Assembly (NCBI RefSeq): GCF_022539315.1
Contig: NC_066313.1
Span: forward strand, 26,821,059-26,885,058
Source: Serinus canaria
Lineage: Eukaryota > Chordata > Aves > Passeriformes > Fringillidae
Reading direction: 5' to 3'
DNA length: 64,000 nt
Below the pieces are notes generated by a model. That model had not been told where the DNA came from. It ran no database searches and saw only the letters and a program-made list of their open reading frames with translations. The translations under genes and the position numbers were made by a program. Shown here one piece after another: positions 34,761-47,900 of the stretch. How positions within the stretch are numbered: position 1 is the stretch's first letter; every line of letters begins with the position of its first letter.

Positions 34761-37700
34761 TCTTAATGTCCTCTGCTCTGTCCCATCCTTCCCTTTTTCC
34801 CCTATTCCTCCCTTTTCTCTCCCGTCTCCCACGGCTGAGCAACAAAAGCAGGAGTGAGGTCAGGTCCTCTCAGCCGGATTTCTGCCCTGTACCCTCAGCA
34901 CCCTCCGGCATCATCCCGGCGGCAGCAGGGCTGCCCTTGCTGCTCCCGCCCCTTCCCTTGGCCGGGCACAGCGTCGTGTCGGCCCTTCCCCGGTGAGCTC
35001 TTGCGTGCCTGACCCCGCATCCTCCTGCAACCGCACGCACGCACAGGACGAGAAAAAAAAAAAATCATGCGAGATGTTCAGCCTGCTCCTTCATGGAGAA
35101 GAGGAAAGCATGAATGCCGACAGCCCACGGTCATGCCCTCCTGTGGCTGCCGGGATGGAGAAACAGGCGTGCTTGGCCGAGGGAGTCAATGCAGAGGCCA
35201 AGCCTGCCCCTCCAGCCCTGAGCCAGCTGTGCTGCACCTCCCGGCTTCCAAGGGGTTACTGCCATCTGCCCCGGCTCACCCCATGCCCTGGACAAAAACT
35301 GCAGCCCCTCCTGCGTGGGAGGCTTCCTCTTCCTAAGAGAAGAACCCAGGGCTTGCTGTGATGTACACCTGAGAAGAGGGGCCAGGAGGAAGGGCACCCA
35401 AGACTAAGTAGCTGTCTAGCTCCTGCTGCATTAACCGGGGATATTTTTAGTTTCCTTCTGTTAAATATTTAAACAAAGTTCATAGAAAAAAAAAAGAATT
35501 GTTGGCTAATGTGCCCTGCCCCTCCCTCCGGGGCAAGATCAGTCTCTGGAGGGATCCTGAGATGAAGATGAGGAGAAAAGAGCAGCTATTCTCAGCATTT
35601 CTTTGTTCTTTGCTCCTGAACCTCTAAGCCTTGGAGGGGACTCAGTATTAAAATGCAGCTCTGCAGAGAGGCAGCAGAATGGAGCAAGTTTCTTCTGAAC
35701 CCAGATACTGGTGAGATCTTGGCCATCTGGATTATCATCACGATGCCGTGGAAGATCATGTCTGGCAACAGAAATCCATGACAGAATTTATTTTGGACTT
35801 TGAAAGGGAAGGAATTCCAAGCATGGAGGACCTCCTTGTGTGAATCCCCAGGCTGGAGGGCACACAAGTTGCTGGAGAGGTTTGAAGATGGCTTAGAGTG
35901 CCTGGGGCCATGCCTGGGACTCACCAGGGGACAGCAGTTCCCTGGGATGAAGAGCCTGCTCTGCTTGTGGCACAGCTCAAGTTTTCATGGGGCAGGGGGC
36001 TGTTTTGCATCAGGAAGCAGGAGATGTGGGGCTGGACAGTGCCATCCCAGCAGGGGCGACCTTCTCCAGGTGCAGGCAGACCTCAGTGCCAGTCCCACTG
36101 GGAAGTGTGGCACAGTAGTGGTGCACATGTAAGCTCTAGGACTCCTCCTAACAGATGGCTCTACCCTCAGAAATGTGCCTGGGGATAGGAATGCTGGGGT
36201 CGCTGTGCCCTCTTCACTTGTTGGGAGATCTCATAATGGAGATATCGCTGTTCTTCTAAGCTGAGATTGTGAGCTCCAGCAATGACATCCCGTCTATGGA
36301 CTTCCAGGGTTGAAAACTTGGGAATAAGATACCCTACAGAGCCAAATCCTGGATGGCTTTCACATGGTTGTCTCAATTTCAGGCCTATGGAGCAGATAAT
36401 GTATGGAATGAGCTGAGGAGGGGTGAGCCCCAGCACTGACCGCCTCATGTGCACGTGATGCCGAGGAGGGGACAGCCCATCCATGGCGGTGCAAGCCTCA
36501 GACTGGAGACACTGCTGTGTGGGGGTTCTGCTGCTTAGAGTGAAGAGCTGGTGATTCCCGATGTCCCCACCCCAAAGGTGGCTCCAGATAAGTGCAGGAA
36601 TGATGCAAATTTGGTTGGTCTCCGTCCGCACGTTCTGGTTTCTTAATGAGATCATGGCCAAAGACTGTGTCCTGCACTGGCACACCCAGGACCGATTGTG
36701 GAGGGGCTGGGAGCAGGACAGAGGTGTCTTCCATGCCATGGAGGGTGTGGGAGCAAAGGAATGTTTCAGGTGAAAATACCAGGCAGCGCAGGCTGGATTC
36801 CAGCGTGCTTGGAGCATTTATGTTTGAAATGGAGCATGGATGTCCCTGTGGATTATTGACTAAACAGCAGACAAAGCACGTCTGGGGCACTCTGCGGTTA
36901 GCCACCGGCAGCAGGATTGTGTCCTGGGCACTGACCCTCCTGTGTTGGAGGGCAAGAGTAACACATGCCCTTCGTTCAGCTCTGGATGCAGCTCCCAGTG
37001 TGGATCCTGAATAAACTGGTAGACCTTCAGAGCAGAGGAGGGGATGCCAATGCTCTCACTACCTGGGAGTATAAATCCTACCTTATACATTCAAGAAGCC
37101 TTTGTGTGCCAGAGCAGAGAGATTGAATTTCTGCACCAGTACCTCATGGCCAGGCTCTTGCTTTCATATGTGCTTCCCAGGTCTAATGTCACTAAAACTG
37201 GACAGGGCTACTCCCAGAGTCTGAACAGGAAACCTGTATACTTCCACTCTAGGTACAGAGGCTTCATCTCAGCGTTCCGGTCCTGTGATGCACAGATGAC
37301 AGAGTGTGAATGACAAAGCTGTTTCCCCGGGGCACTTCATTGAGCTCAGTTTGTGAATCTTGGTGCTTGAAAGCAGTGAGTAAGAATTACACTGTTCTTT
37401 GCTGCTGCATATGGACCCCACCATCACTCCAGACTGGGGCTAATCTGTTAGGAGCTGCTCTCATGCATTTGCAGGATGGAAGCATGAATCCTGCTGCTGT
37501 TCCCCACACCCATCTGTGCTTCCTCCCTCTTTGTAAGTCTCCTGCAGCATGGACCCGCTGCTGCTGGGACATGAGAGAGCAGATCTCAGTAGCCATGCCC
37601 CAAACCATACACAGCAGTTCACCAATGGGGGGCTGGGAATTTACATCCTACCTAATGGCTTGGAGCAGAGCCTGCTGCACTCCTGCTCAGAGCAGGGAGC

Positions 37701-38089
37701 TCTGAATAAACCCCGAATGTGACACCCTGAGCTCTGGAATTCAGATACTACTGTGCCCCAGGAAAGCCCTAGGATTCGCTTACTCCTTCTCTGTGTTCAG
37801 GATTCTTGTATACCTTAATGCCATAGATAAATCCTATCCAAATAAAAAAGGCATCACAGGAATAAAAGAACCAGGGTGCCAGCCGTGTGCTGTAGCTCCC
37901 TCCCATCAAGTGCAATCTGTAACCTTCTGTTACAAAATGCTGAAGTTTGACAAATTCAAATGAGGAACAATACTATTAATAAAAAGGGTCACACACCAGC
38001 ACAATTCACCTAGGCAGGTGGTGTGTTCCCTACTGCCTGCAGCCTTTGCCTGGCTGTATTCCTAAAAGAGATGCTACAGTTCAATCAGA

Positions 38090-38210
38090 AGTTATGGGCT
38101 TGGCGCAGGAAATTAAATTGGTGAAATTCTCTGGCCTGTGCTCTGCTGTAGGTCAGTCTCGATGATCAAAATGGTCCCTCTGGCCTTAAAATCTGAGAAT
38201 CTCACAGCTT
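38090..38210 (+). mobile_element. Ancient CR1-type 3' end
   Basis: The phrases ggtgaaattctctggcctgt, gatgatcaaaatggtccctc and tggccttaaaatctgagaat follow the order of a repeat end that is very common in turtles and other reptiles (a CR1 3' end or a SINE using it). It predates birds, hence its decay. Confidence 0.6.
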
Positions 38211-38414
38211 TCTCAATGCCTGGCCGAGATCAGCTCTGACTGGAGAGCAGTTGGATGAAGCCAAGCGCACACAAGCCGCGTTAGTGAGGAGCGGGTAGAG
38301 GCTCTTTCCATCCGGGGATGGGAAAAGAGTTGCACCCGATTCTGTCTGGCTCAGCTGGCAGATGATGATCTATCTGTATTTTTGTAACATCTAGAGCTTG
38401 ACTGCTGTGATACT

Positions 38415-38654
38415 GTGCCTCTAGGAATGAAGCTGTCTGCTCTCAGAGCGCTCCAGCTAGTTCAGAATGCAGCAGTCTGTTTGCTTGGCGACTCAAGCTG
38501 CCGGGAATGCATCACTGTGCCCCTCTGCACCCCACATCACCTCGCCTTTGAGCACAGAGTCCGGTTCAAGGTCTCCAAACCAGCATTCAAAGCCCAGCAT
38601 GGGACAGGCCCCAGTGACCTAAGCAATCAATCACCTCTCCTTATGCAGCGATGA
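38415..38654 (+). pseudogene. LINE ORF2 C-terminal fossil (L2/CR1 clade)
   Basis: The frame reads LQLVQNAAVCLLG, then CITVPLCTPHHLAFEHRVRF, then KVSKPAFKAQHGTGPSDLS. This tracks the well-known end of L2/CR1-clade polyproteins (LQLVQNAAARLL, HITPILKSLHWLPVRFRI, FKxLxLTFKALHGLAPSYLS). It is still open over 80 codons despite its age. No start or promoter is needed; it is a remnant inside the PIANP intron. Confidence 0.65.
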
Positions 38655-40530
38655 CCTCACATGACGGATATATTCCACTGGAACAATGAAATTGCCAACC
38701 AGTTTGGGGAGAGGGGGAAGGGATGGAAGAAGGGTAAAGAGGCTCATGACCCTGAAAAATGGAACATTCACAAGAGCTGGGCCAAGATTATGAAACTTAC
38801 TGCTGGCTGAAATAACGCTCACCATTAGCAACCCCGCAGCACCGAGAGCTTCATGCAAATCCTTGCTTCACCCAGCTCCCCCACTGCAACGATTCCACTC
38901 GAAATAGTGATGAAAAAATCAAAACAAACCTGAGGAAGACCCAGCCCTCCTTGCAGAGAAGGAATGCTTGGTTGGCTGTCATTTTTTAATCTCCCAGCCA
39001 GCACTAAGAGCCGTGGTGACAGCTACTGATAGGAGACTGTGATCTGGGACCACGGAACCTTTCAGCTCTCTCCAAGCACTGAGCAGAGCGAGTTCAGGCA
39101 CTGGCAGCAAGAATCCCCCCACACAGCGTGATGCCCTGGGCACACCACACCTGTATTTTTCTCAGTGGCCATGAACACCCCGGAGTTCATGGTCCAAGAG
39201 GCAGAGATGCAGTCATTACTGGTCTGGCAGCAGGAAGCAGGAATCCTGGTGTTGGTGAAAAGGGGTTATGTATATGCCCTGCTGTATTTGGCTGGGTGGG
39301 GACAGGGAAAGGGAGGAATCCCAGAGCAGAGGACCCAGGGAGACAATTCTGCTGCACTCGAAGGAGTTTTGGCAGCTGGAACTGTGAATCCTAATGCTGG
39401 TGGTGGAGATGCCAAGCCCATCCAGGGAAAGAGTTCCTGCTATGCGTGGGGCTGGGGGCAACACCTCCCCGAGCTGGCTGAATTTGGGGGGTGGCAGCTG
39501 GAATGCAGTGGCTCATGTCAGGCTGATGTCTGAGGTTGAGAGGGTTGGTGGCAGCACCCAGGAGGATCCAGCAGGATCCCGGAGGAGCTGGCACTGCTTG
39601 CCCTGAGTCAGTGCAGGTCCTGCAGCGTTCAGTGACTTGCCGATAGGAATTCCCGTGCCAGGCTGCCAGGGTGAGCACTTCTGGGCTGGGTATGGCGATC
39701 CTAGGCTGGGGCAGAATGCAGGGCTGGAAGGGTGATGCTGCATTTGGATGTTTTCATAGCAAGGGAATGGGCATGTGAAGCCCATCAATGGTCCTCTGAG
39801 CTTAAGTCTCCCTGCATTTGGGAACTGTGAGTGTGGCCCCATTCCAAGCAGCACTCTAGGATGCCGGTCCCCTGCCATCTAGTGCCTGCCTGCAATACAT
39901 GTCATGAGTCTGACAATCTTCTGCCTCCCAGTTTCCTACTGTTCCCGGGCATCCAAGTGCTCCAAGTGCTGAGTCTCCACATCTGAATTGCTCTCTCTTG
40001 CATGGTGCACCCTTGGCCAAGCAGGAGGTGGGATTGACCCCTCTGTTTCCTTTCTCCAGCTGCGCCAATTTGGCTGAAGTCGCCTTCCTCAGCGCAGGCT
40101 CCAGTGCTCCAGCACAACAGGTCTGTGATGGAGCCCGGAGCTGGAGGGTAAGAGGCAGCGATCCCTCGGCTATGCCCCCTCCCTCCCGGCACCTGAGGCA
40201 TCCCCTGCCCCCGACTAAAAGAGGAGGAAAAGGAGGGGGGAGGAAGGAGACAGCCGGCTGGAAGGAGACAGAGCACCTAGATCGGGAAAGGGGAAAGAAA
40301 AAGGGGAAGAAAGGACACAGGGAAGGAGACGGGGAGAGATGACTTGGAGACGGGCATGCACCCCCCCTTCCCCCCGTCCCTGCAGCCCCGTCCCCACTCT
40401 GTCCCCCAAGCCCGGGCCGAGAGGATGAACTTACCTTGCGGGGAGACGAGTGGGGCGCAGCCGGGGCGGCGGAGCACGGGGCTGGGGGAGCACAGCTGCT
40501 GCTGCCCGTGCTTCTCATGGCCAGGACGAA

Positions 40531-40580
40531 GGAAGGAGAGGAGGAGGAGGAGGAGGAAGAGGAGGAGGAGGAGGAGGAAG
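40531..40580 (+). repeat. GGA triplet repeat in the PIANP leader
   Basis: An imperfect run of GGA triplets broken by GAA; on the transcribed strand it is a TCC-rich pyrimidine tract directly upstream of the uORF start codon. Confidence 0.75.
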
Positions 40581-40953
40581 GTTTGCTGAGGCTGAGCCTT
40601 GGCTGAGGGAGAGGGAGCGAGAGATGCCTTGAAATAAACAGCTGCCGAGGACTGGTCCAGCCCCTCTTTCTCTCTCTCTCCGTCTCTGTCTCTCTCGCTC
40701 GCTGCCTCCCGTTAACCCCATGGCTGCTGGCACGGGAGCTCCCGGCACCGTGGCCCCCGCTGCAGCCCGCGGGGGGCGCCGGGGCGGCCGGGCGAGGGCA
40801 GCGGCCGGGTGGGGGCAGCGCGTCCCCCCGGCCCGGAGCCCCCTGCCCCGGCGGCCGGGCGCGAAGGCTCCTCCCGCTCCCTGCCCGCCCCGCCGCGCTC
40901 CCGCAGCCCCGCGCCCGCCGGACCTGCCCCCCGCCGCCTCCCCGCCGCTGCCC

Positions 40954-40997
40954 GCTCGGCTCGGCTCCGCTCGGCTCCGCTCCGCTCGGCTCCGCTC
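40954..40997 (+). repeat. TCGGC/TCCGC pentamer repeat
   Basis: Consecutive pentamers TCGGC and TCCGC in mixed order within the CpG island, a short GC-rich minisatellite close to the presumed PIANP start site. Confidence 0.75.
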
Positions 40998-43499
40998 CCC
41001 CGTCTCGTCGGTTATTTCGGGATCTTCACAGGAAGCGATTAGGTTGCCATGGAGAAAGGTGTCTCCAAGGGACCCGTCGCTCCAGCTCGCTCGGGCGAAT
41101 GCCACCCCCGGACCGGTCCGTCCTTGGGGGCGGAGGCCCCCCGGGATCCCCCTCCCCCGGGCCGCCCCCCGGGGCTCATCCCCGCCGCCCCTCGCCTTTC
41201 CGCCCCGCAGCAGTGCCCTCGGGGAGATGCCACCCGTCGGTCCCGCCCCCCGTCCCCCGTCCCCGCATCCATCATCCCCGGGCTTCGGCCCCCCGCGTCC
41301 CCGTGGCCGCCGCGGTACCGGGCGGGGGGGGGCGGCAGACGGACGGGCGGCCCCGGCGAGGCGCACCCCCGGCGGGCCAGGCGGCGGGGTTCGGTCGAGC
41401 CTCACGGGCAGAGCCCCTGGGACACATGGGTGAGGTAGGAGCGATGGGGAAGGGGGGGAGGAGGGGGATCCTTCCGAGGTGTGTTTTATCCGCTGAGGGA
41501 TCACCCAGGTCTTTTGAGCGCGTCCCCAAGCGCGTTTCTGCCAGGGATCGATGGGATGCGTCTGGAAATGGTAGGGATGTGACAGCAAAATTAAAGAAAG
41601 AAGCTGATGTGCCTTTGAGGGGCCGAGTGTTTCACAGGGAACATCTCCCTCCACCATCAAGAACCAAACAGAAAGCACAGACCAAATCAGAAGGGAGCAG
41701 CCGAGCAACCAACGGGCGAGAGAAGAAAGTCAATGACAGAGAGACAGTTTCCTCTCCAGGGCCTGAAATATGAGGAAGCAAGACAGTAATTTCCTCAGAT
41801 CCTCAAAAACAATCAAACTTTTCATCATAAAGCAATGAGGAAAGACTGTGACTGACCCTGGGAAAAAAAAATAATACGAGAAAGACATAATAGAGACAGC
41901 ACTGAGCTGTAAAACAACCTGCCACTGCATGAGGGATGGAAGCAGGTGACAAATGGACACAAAGTACCAAGCCTGAGCACGGCAGGATGGCCAGAACAGG
42001 TTGTGCCAACTTTGGACGGATATCTGAAGGGTCTGAGTCGGTTCTCCACTAGGCTTCCTGCGAGCTCCTGTGCCAATGAGCCAGGATGCTCCGAGCTTTC
42101 CCATGCCAGGATATTTGAGTCTTGTGTGTGAATTTGTGAGCATGTTTAGGAGAGTCAACAGGTTTTTCACATGTTTGGGAGTGATGTCAGTGTGTGTTTG
42201 GAGGATCAGCACAGGGATGGGGTTGTGTTAAGGCTTGTTGTTACCAGGAGGTCATGGTGTGGGAGGAGGGCACTGCGGGGCCGTGGTGTCACAGCCGAGG
42301 TTTGTGTCAGATGCTGCAGCCCTGTATGTCACCAGGCACGCACACGCCATGTGTGCCCCTGCCTTTTGTCCCTTTCTTGTACATGGGGCTTTCTGTCAGA
42401 GATTATCCAGGCTCCTGTCACACTCCAGCCTTCTCATCTCTAGCTCTCACAGGACTTGTACAAATCATCTGCACAAACCTTGCTCAGTGATCCCTCACTG
42501 TCTCATCCCAAGAAACCCCCTGTGCAGACATGGTGGAGCAGCACAAGTCAGTGTTCAGCTTGTCTCGCTCTCTGTGCATCTCTCCCTGCTTTCTCACCTG
42601 GAAGTAGCAGAAGGGAGAAAGCTCTGGAAGGGGCTACATCAGGCACACAGGCTCTCTCTGACCTTTTCAAATCCTGACGAATGTGTTTAGTATAATTGGG
42701 AAGCACAAAACAGAAGAGAAATTTCAACCAGGGAAAGGTCAGCTAAAGGGTGAAAATCCAAATGATGCAAACACCGAAAATCCCCCTGAAGTGTAAAACT
42801 ACAGAAGGCAGCAAAAGGAGTCAGAAATATGAGAGAGGACAAAGAGCAGGATTTTGTAGGGACCAAGGAAACCTTGGTAGATGTGGTGGGGGGAGTCAGA
42901 AAAGCTGTCGAGATGATGGGAACAGAGAGCTCAAGGGCTGATGTCACTTGTACCTCACTCTTACGTGATATAAATGGAATGGCTCATTTGGTTTCCTTTT
43001 CAAAGGAAAGCTAATGTAAAATTACATGGAAATTTGAGGGGAGAGATGGAATCAGGTGTTACTGGCTGTAATTTATGTCTGGCAGTGATCATGTACAGAT
43101 CATTTACACCCAGGAGTCCTGAGCCCATTCAGGCCACTGCTGCTGGCTTTACTGTTGTTTCCTAAGGGAAGAGAGACCCATGTTGTTGCCTTGCTACCTG
43201 CAGAATCCTGTCAGTCTGTCTGTCTGTTAGTTGCCATGGATTTGAAAAAATGACCAGATTCTGAAAGGTAAATAAGCTCCAACAAATGGTATGAAAACCA
43301 GGAGCCTGACAGAGGAAAGAGATGCTTCCAATGCCTGTGCTGGAACAGAGCCTGTAGCCATGCTGCTGGGCAAAGCCCCACAGGTCAGAGCAGCCCATCC
43401 AGCAGGCCAAAACAATTTAGCAGAAAATGTTGGGAAAGCTGTGTCATTTTAGAAATGTAACAAAGAGCTCTGAGCTATGTAAAAAAGCTGTGTAATGTT

Positions 43500-44935
43500 A
43501 GAGAGTGGTGGGGGAGCCCAGTGATGTTGAAAAAATTACCCTTCACAGATGTGGCAAGCCGTGGAAGGGGTGCCATCAAGAGACCCCGGCTGAAGGTATG
43601 GTAGTGGAAAGTACAGGACATACAGAAAAAAAGTCCACAGAGAACCCAGTTTCCTCTGCCCTAATGCTCACCAAACAAGGGGTTAATAAGCTTTGGAATA
43701 TCAGAGACATCCCAGAAGACTGGAAGAGAACTGTGCCCTGTGAATATTTGTAAAGAGCAAACAGAAAACCTGAAAAATTCTAGGCAAAGCAACAAAGAGC
43801 TGATATGAGATTCTCCAGTTAATGCCAATCAGCCTGGTTTGGAGGAGACTAATCTTGCTGCATAAACTTGTTTTGTTCTTGTCAGTCTTTGATGTGACTA
43901 CAGGTTTGTTAGGGAAAGGTGATGGCTTAGATCTATCCAGGCTTCTGGAAGTGTTAATTTCCCAAAGCATGCTGATAAGAAAAAAAAGTGTTATGCAACA
44001 TTAACAGAGCAGGAGGTTAAGTGAGCTGGTTAACTCCATTTAACGCCCTGTAAACACAAAGGAGGTCATCCCTGGAAGCCCACCATTGAGTGGCAGTGTT
44101 TCTCATGTGGATGCCCAGGAATGAGTCCCGGGTCAGGTATGACTCACCATTTTATTCAGTGCTTGGTGAGCAGATATAGTTCATTCTGACACAATTTACT
44201 GAGGGCACAAATATTGTTAGAGTGTTAAAAATAATGAGGATAGGACCAGGACAGAGTGACCTGCCCCTTTCAGTAAGGTGGCCATTCTCATAAAACTCCT
44301 TATAAGACTGTTGAGAGCAAATTGTACAGCCATGAACAGGAAAAAAAAAAAAAAAAAAAAGCCCATGTCTACAGGGAACAACTTCCAGTCCTGAAAAGAG
44401 GTGCTCTGAAAAAGATGTGGGGATTGTAACAGACAGAAAACTGAACACAGAGTCAGTGGTCCTGGCTGCAGCAATGAGTCTGAAGTGATTCCTGCCTGTG
44501 TAAGGACAGAAGTAAGGATGGCAACGAGGAGACTATTAAACCTCTCTCTGTGTCTGAGTAAGTCTCACGCTGGAAAACTGTTCAGTGCTTTATGCTCCAT
44601 ATTTTAAAAATAACTTTGAATCAAAGGTGATCTGAAGGCTGGAGATCTCAGTAATTTAAAGAGGTCAACCTGTTTAATATATCAAAAAGCAGAACGAGAC
44701 ATGACTTGCTTGCAGTATCACTCCTTTCCTGGAGAAAAGTCTACCAAATATTCTGGCAGAGAATAACAAGAGCCAGTCACTGGAGAGTGATTAATCACAG
44801 AAACAAACTACCTAGTGAAGTGCAAGATCCTCTCTCTTCTGGAGTCTTTGAATCACAACCGGAGGCCTGTCTGGAAGACAGTTCCTGCTCTTCAGAATCC
44901 TGAGGGCTGTGAGAGCAGATGAGAGGAAGAATTCT
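43500..44935 (+). mobile_element. Large decayed CR1 LINE
   Basis: At 43860-43950 the sequence tgatgtgactacaggtttgt and gggaaaggtgatggcttaga follows the CR1 reverse transcriptase region before the YLDFSKAFD motif. The 3' part (44680-44900) keeps CR1 3'-end order, including tggagtctttgaatcacaac. Stops and indels are frequent. An A20 run at 44341-44360 lies inside. Confidence 0.5.
44341..44360 (+). repeat. Poly(A) run
   Basis: Twenty consecutive A bases within the old CR1 region. This could mark the tail of a small retrotransposed insertion or be a simple expansion. Confidence 0.7.
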
Positions 44936-47900
44936 CATGCAGTTACCCTCAAGCAGCTGATACTGGGCTGATTTTAAGTGTAACCCCCGTGTGCATTAGC
45001 CCAGTACAAACTAAAGGGTTAAAAGCCTTCTGTATCATGCTGGTATCCAAGAGAGTGATGCCAGCCTCCCTTGTCCTTACAGTGTTTTTGTCTCAGAGTC
45101 CGTGTTACACACAGTTGTGAAAAATCGTCTCATGAGATGTGACTCTGCTATGTTTGGAGAGGGACTGGTGAAAAAAAATGTCTTCAGCGTTTTGACAAGT
45201 TATTTGGATTCTGTGGTGGTGAAGAAAGGAACAAGCCAGAATGAGCCCGTACAGCTCTACAGCTTTAAAGTGGGACAGTGAGCAGAGAGGAAAGAAAGTG
45301 GATCTATAGCACAAAGAGAATGGAGGTTTCTTTCTGTAAAGATCAGAGCGAGATCAGAAGAGAGGGATGATGCTAGGGGGTGGTTACAGCTAGGATCAGA
45401 ATCCCAAACATTCAGAAATAACAACACAGAACGTCTCCATGTCACAAGATTTATCTTAAAATTATGAAATGTCGTACAGACTTGCTTTCATCTGCACTCT
45501 TCGCCTCCTACTTTCAGCTCTTTTGGTTACATGAAAATCACATTTCACAGTTTCCCTGTGACCATAAAGATAGGTGTTTGCTTTGTGAGGAAAGCAAAAG
45601 CACAGAAGTTACTGACTCCAGGAGGCTGGGATTTAATTTCAACACCCAGCACTCCAATCTAGGGATGAGGCCAAAGTTTTGCTAAGTTGTGGAGATCTTA
45701 CCCATGACTTTTGCATTCATGAAGACGATGACCTTCTCCTTTGGAGAGCGCAGGATCTGAGTCACTGAAAGGACCTTCTGGTCTTTGCCCTTGATGCAGG
45801 ATGAAAAAGGAGCAGACAAAAACATGGGGACCCAGCACACAGGACACAGGAACTGGGGCCAGAGTGGAGAAGGAGACAGAGAGAGCATCATGTAGCTAGG
45901 ATGCTCAGGCTGCCAGGCTTTATCTAACTAATAATGAAAGCCAGCAAGCGTGTCAGAGAGTGTGAGAGAAACAGATCGATAGAGAGATAAAACTGAGATG
46001 GAAGGAGCCGGCAAGGGGGTGGGGAAGAGAGTAATAAAACACTACAAATCAGCAGGGTTACGTTTGAACCTGATTTGAATGCACCCTGCACTGGTGTAAG
46101 TGAAGACAGCAGGTGTGAGGCTACGGTGAATCAGGCCTAAATACGGAAACAGCGAGGGAAAAGCGGGGAGGAGATGGTGCCCTTGTCAATATTGCCCTGT
46201 AACCTGCCTTCACAGCTCTCAGCCAACATTACTGCCCTGCCTCTCCTGTCATCCTGCTGCATGGAGAAGCCCAAATATTGCTGCCTCTGAGAATACAGAC
46301 TGGTTGGCTTTCCTGCTTCCCTGGGTCATCATGATCTTCCTGAAGAAATGTCTGTTGGGTAAAATGTGTCTTGGTCCCATTTTACCTGATTGGAGCATAG
46401 GAAATGCCCCTTACTGCTTCATTCATTGAGGACCCAGGGAAGCTTCCAACAATGCCCTGAGTCACTAGGTGTGAGGCACTTTCCTGGGACAGCTCACTGA
46501 CTGATGATCTGATACTCAGTTACCAGTGGAAGATGATCAGAGAAGTTTCTTTGCTCAGCTTCAGATTTTTGAGGCAAAGGAGACCGCAACATCTCAAAGC
46601 CAAAATGATCAGAGCACATAAATGAAAATGTGCCCTACAAGAGCAGGACTAAGGGTTTGGGTGCCCTCCCCTCTCGGGTCACATGTTTGCTTCTCTGGCC
46701 CAGCACTCAGACCTGTTTTGCTCCTTATGCCTGGAATTAGTTTTAAGGGATGTTCACCTAATCTTTGTGGCACGATCATTAATGTTACAAGTTACAGTTT
46801 TTCACACTGACCATGGCTGTCCACACTATTCCCTTCTGTCAGTAGCCTCGGTGAGGAGACCAGACACTAAAGGAGCCTTAGGGACTGAAGAAGATGACCC
46901 TGAGCTGTACAAATGAGCTTGGGAGACAACGATCCAACTCCCCAAGGCAGCCAGGGGTTATGTTTTCTAGCTCTGAAATTGTGTTTGGAGCAGAACTGTA
47001 CCCCAAAGGAGCCTTCTCCATGACTCAGCCACAGCAGCTGTGTGATAAGAACTAGAGTCAAAGCAAGAGAAGAGAGTTGTTGATACTGGCAAGTAAAACC
47101 TTAACAAACATAGACTTTACCCAGATGAAGATTTCAAGATGTTACACTTATTTCAAGATGTTGCACTTACAGAAGTCTGGCAAAGCACAAGTCAACTGCC
47201 TTTAATATGTGCTAAACTGATCCAGCTGAAGCCCAAATCTCTTGCTGGCAATAACGTGCTGGAGTGCAAACTTGCCCTGATGGCTCAATGATTTTAACAT
47301 CCTAAAACCATACTACCTGCATAGACTGTATCAGGCTCCCATCAATTTGCTGCCTCTTTTTCTTTCATGGAAAATCATTGTGGGTTTCTGAAGGAGCCAG
47401 CCATGAGGAAATTGGTGATGCACTGGAAACTCTTGGCCAAAGAGCTTAATACTGCTTATTGAAATGCACGCTGACTGCACTCCTCCCAGTCCCCTCACAA
47501 CTCACCTCTGCCTACCATGTGATTTATACAAGATGAGAAGAGCTCTGAAGGTGTGGGTGTTTTTTTCCCCAAATGACCCCCAGTTTCTATTCTCTCTCAC
47601 CTGGCACAGGGAACCGTGCCCTCAGCAATGACCCCATTGCTGTAAGTCATACACCCACGAAGAAGTACTTAAGGTGCACTATAAACATTTCTATCCTTGT
47701 GGAGCGTTTAAACTATCTTTTTATGGCCATACCCTGCCTGCATCAGGGATGCATTTCTTGACAAGTGCGATGGTTAATGATTCAGCAGATAGTAAAGTCT
47801 TTTTTTTTGGTAAAAATTAATGCAGTAGAGGAGGGGAGGCATGTAGGGATTTAAGAAATGCACAGCTTAAATACATAAGTATGGTGCTTTGCAACATAAG

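Larger units (their letters stand above)
34160..40434 (-). other. PIANP: PIANP first intron (inferred)
   Basis: Bounded by the exon 1 donor (CGCAAG/GTAAGT, edge at 40435) and the exon 2 acceptor at 34160. It contains AT-rich conserved-looking blocks at 34450-34760 and 35420-35530, an old CR1 tail near 38090-38210 and a LINE ORF fossil at 38415-38654. No other gene is seen. Confidence 0.55.
40435..41000 (-). other. PIANP: PIANP exon 1, 5' untranslated (inferred), with a uORF
   Basis: The minus strand ends in a strong donor CGCAAG/GTAAGT at 40435 inside a CpG island. An upstream ATG (complement of 40516-40518, context GCCATGA) opens a 28-codon frame reaching the donor. Joined to exon 2, whose first bases are TGA, the frame stops exactly at the splice junction. 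The 5' limit is not defined. Exon identity is inferred from position, strand and donor quality. Confidence 0.45.
40435..41450 (-). promoter_or_regulatory. PIANP: CpG island, probable PIANP promoter
   Basis: Dense CpG sequence with GC-box-like words (ggggcgg and its complement). It lies upstream of PIANP on its strand and has no other recognisable gene nearby. Very long GC-rich open frames on both strands here are not treated as genes. Confidence 0.6.

Noticed and set aside
36167..36817. 216-codon minus-strand frame in the PIANP intron
   Set aside because: No recognisable domain, no good splice context, and composition like its non-coding flanks.
40515..41708. 397-codon minus-strand open frame over the PIANP CpG island
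   Set aside because: Low-complexity and proline/glycine/arginine-rich with no domain, explained by GC content. It overlaps the inferred untranslated exon.
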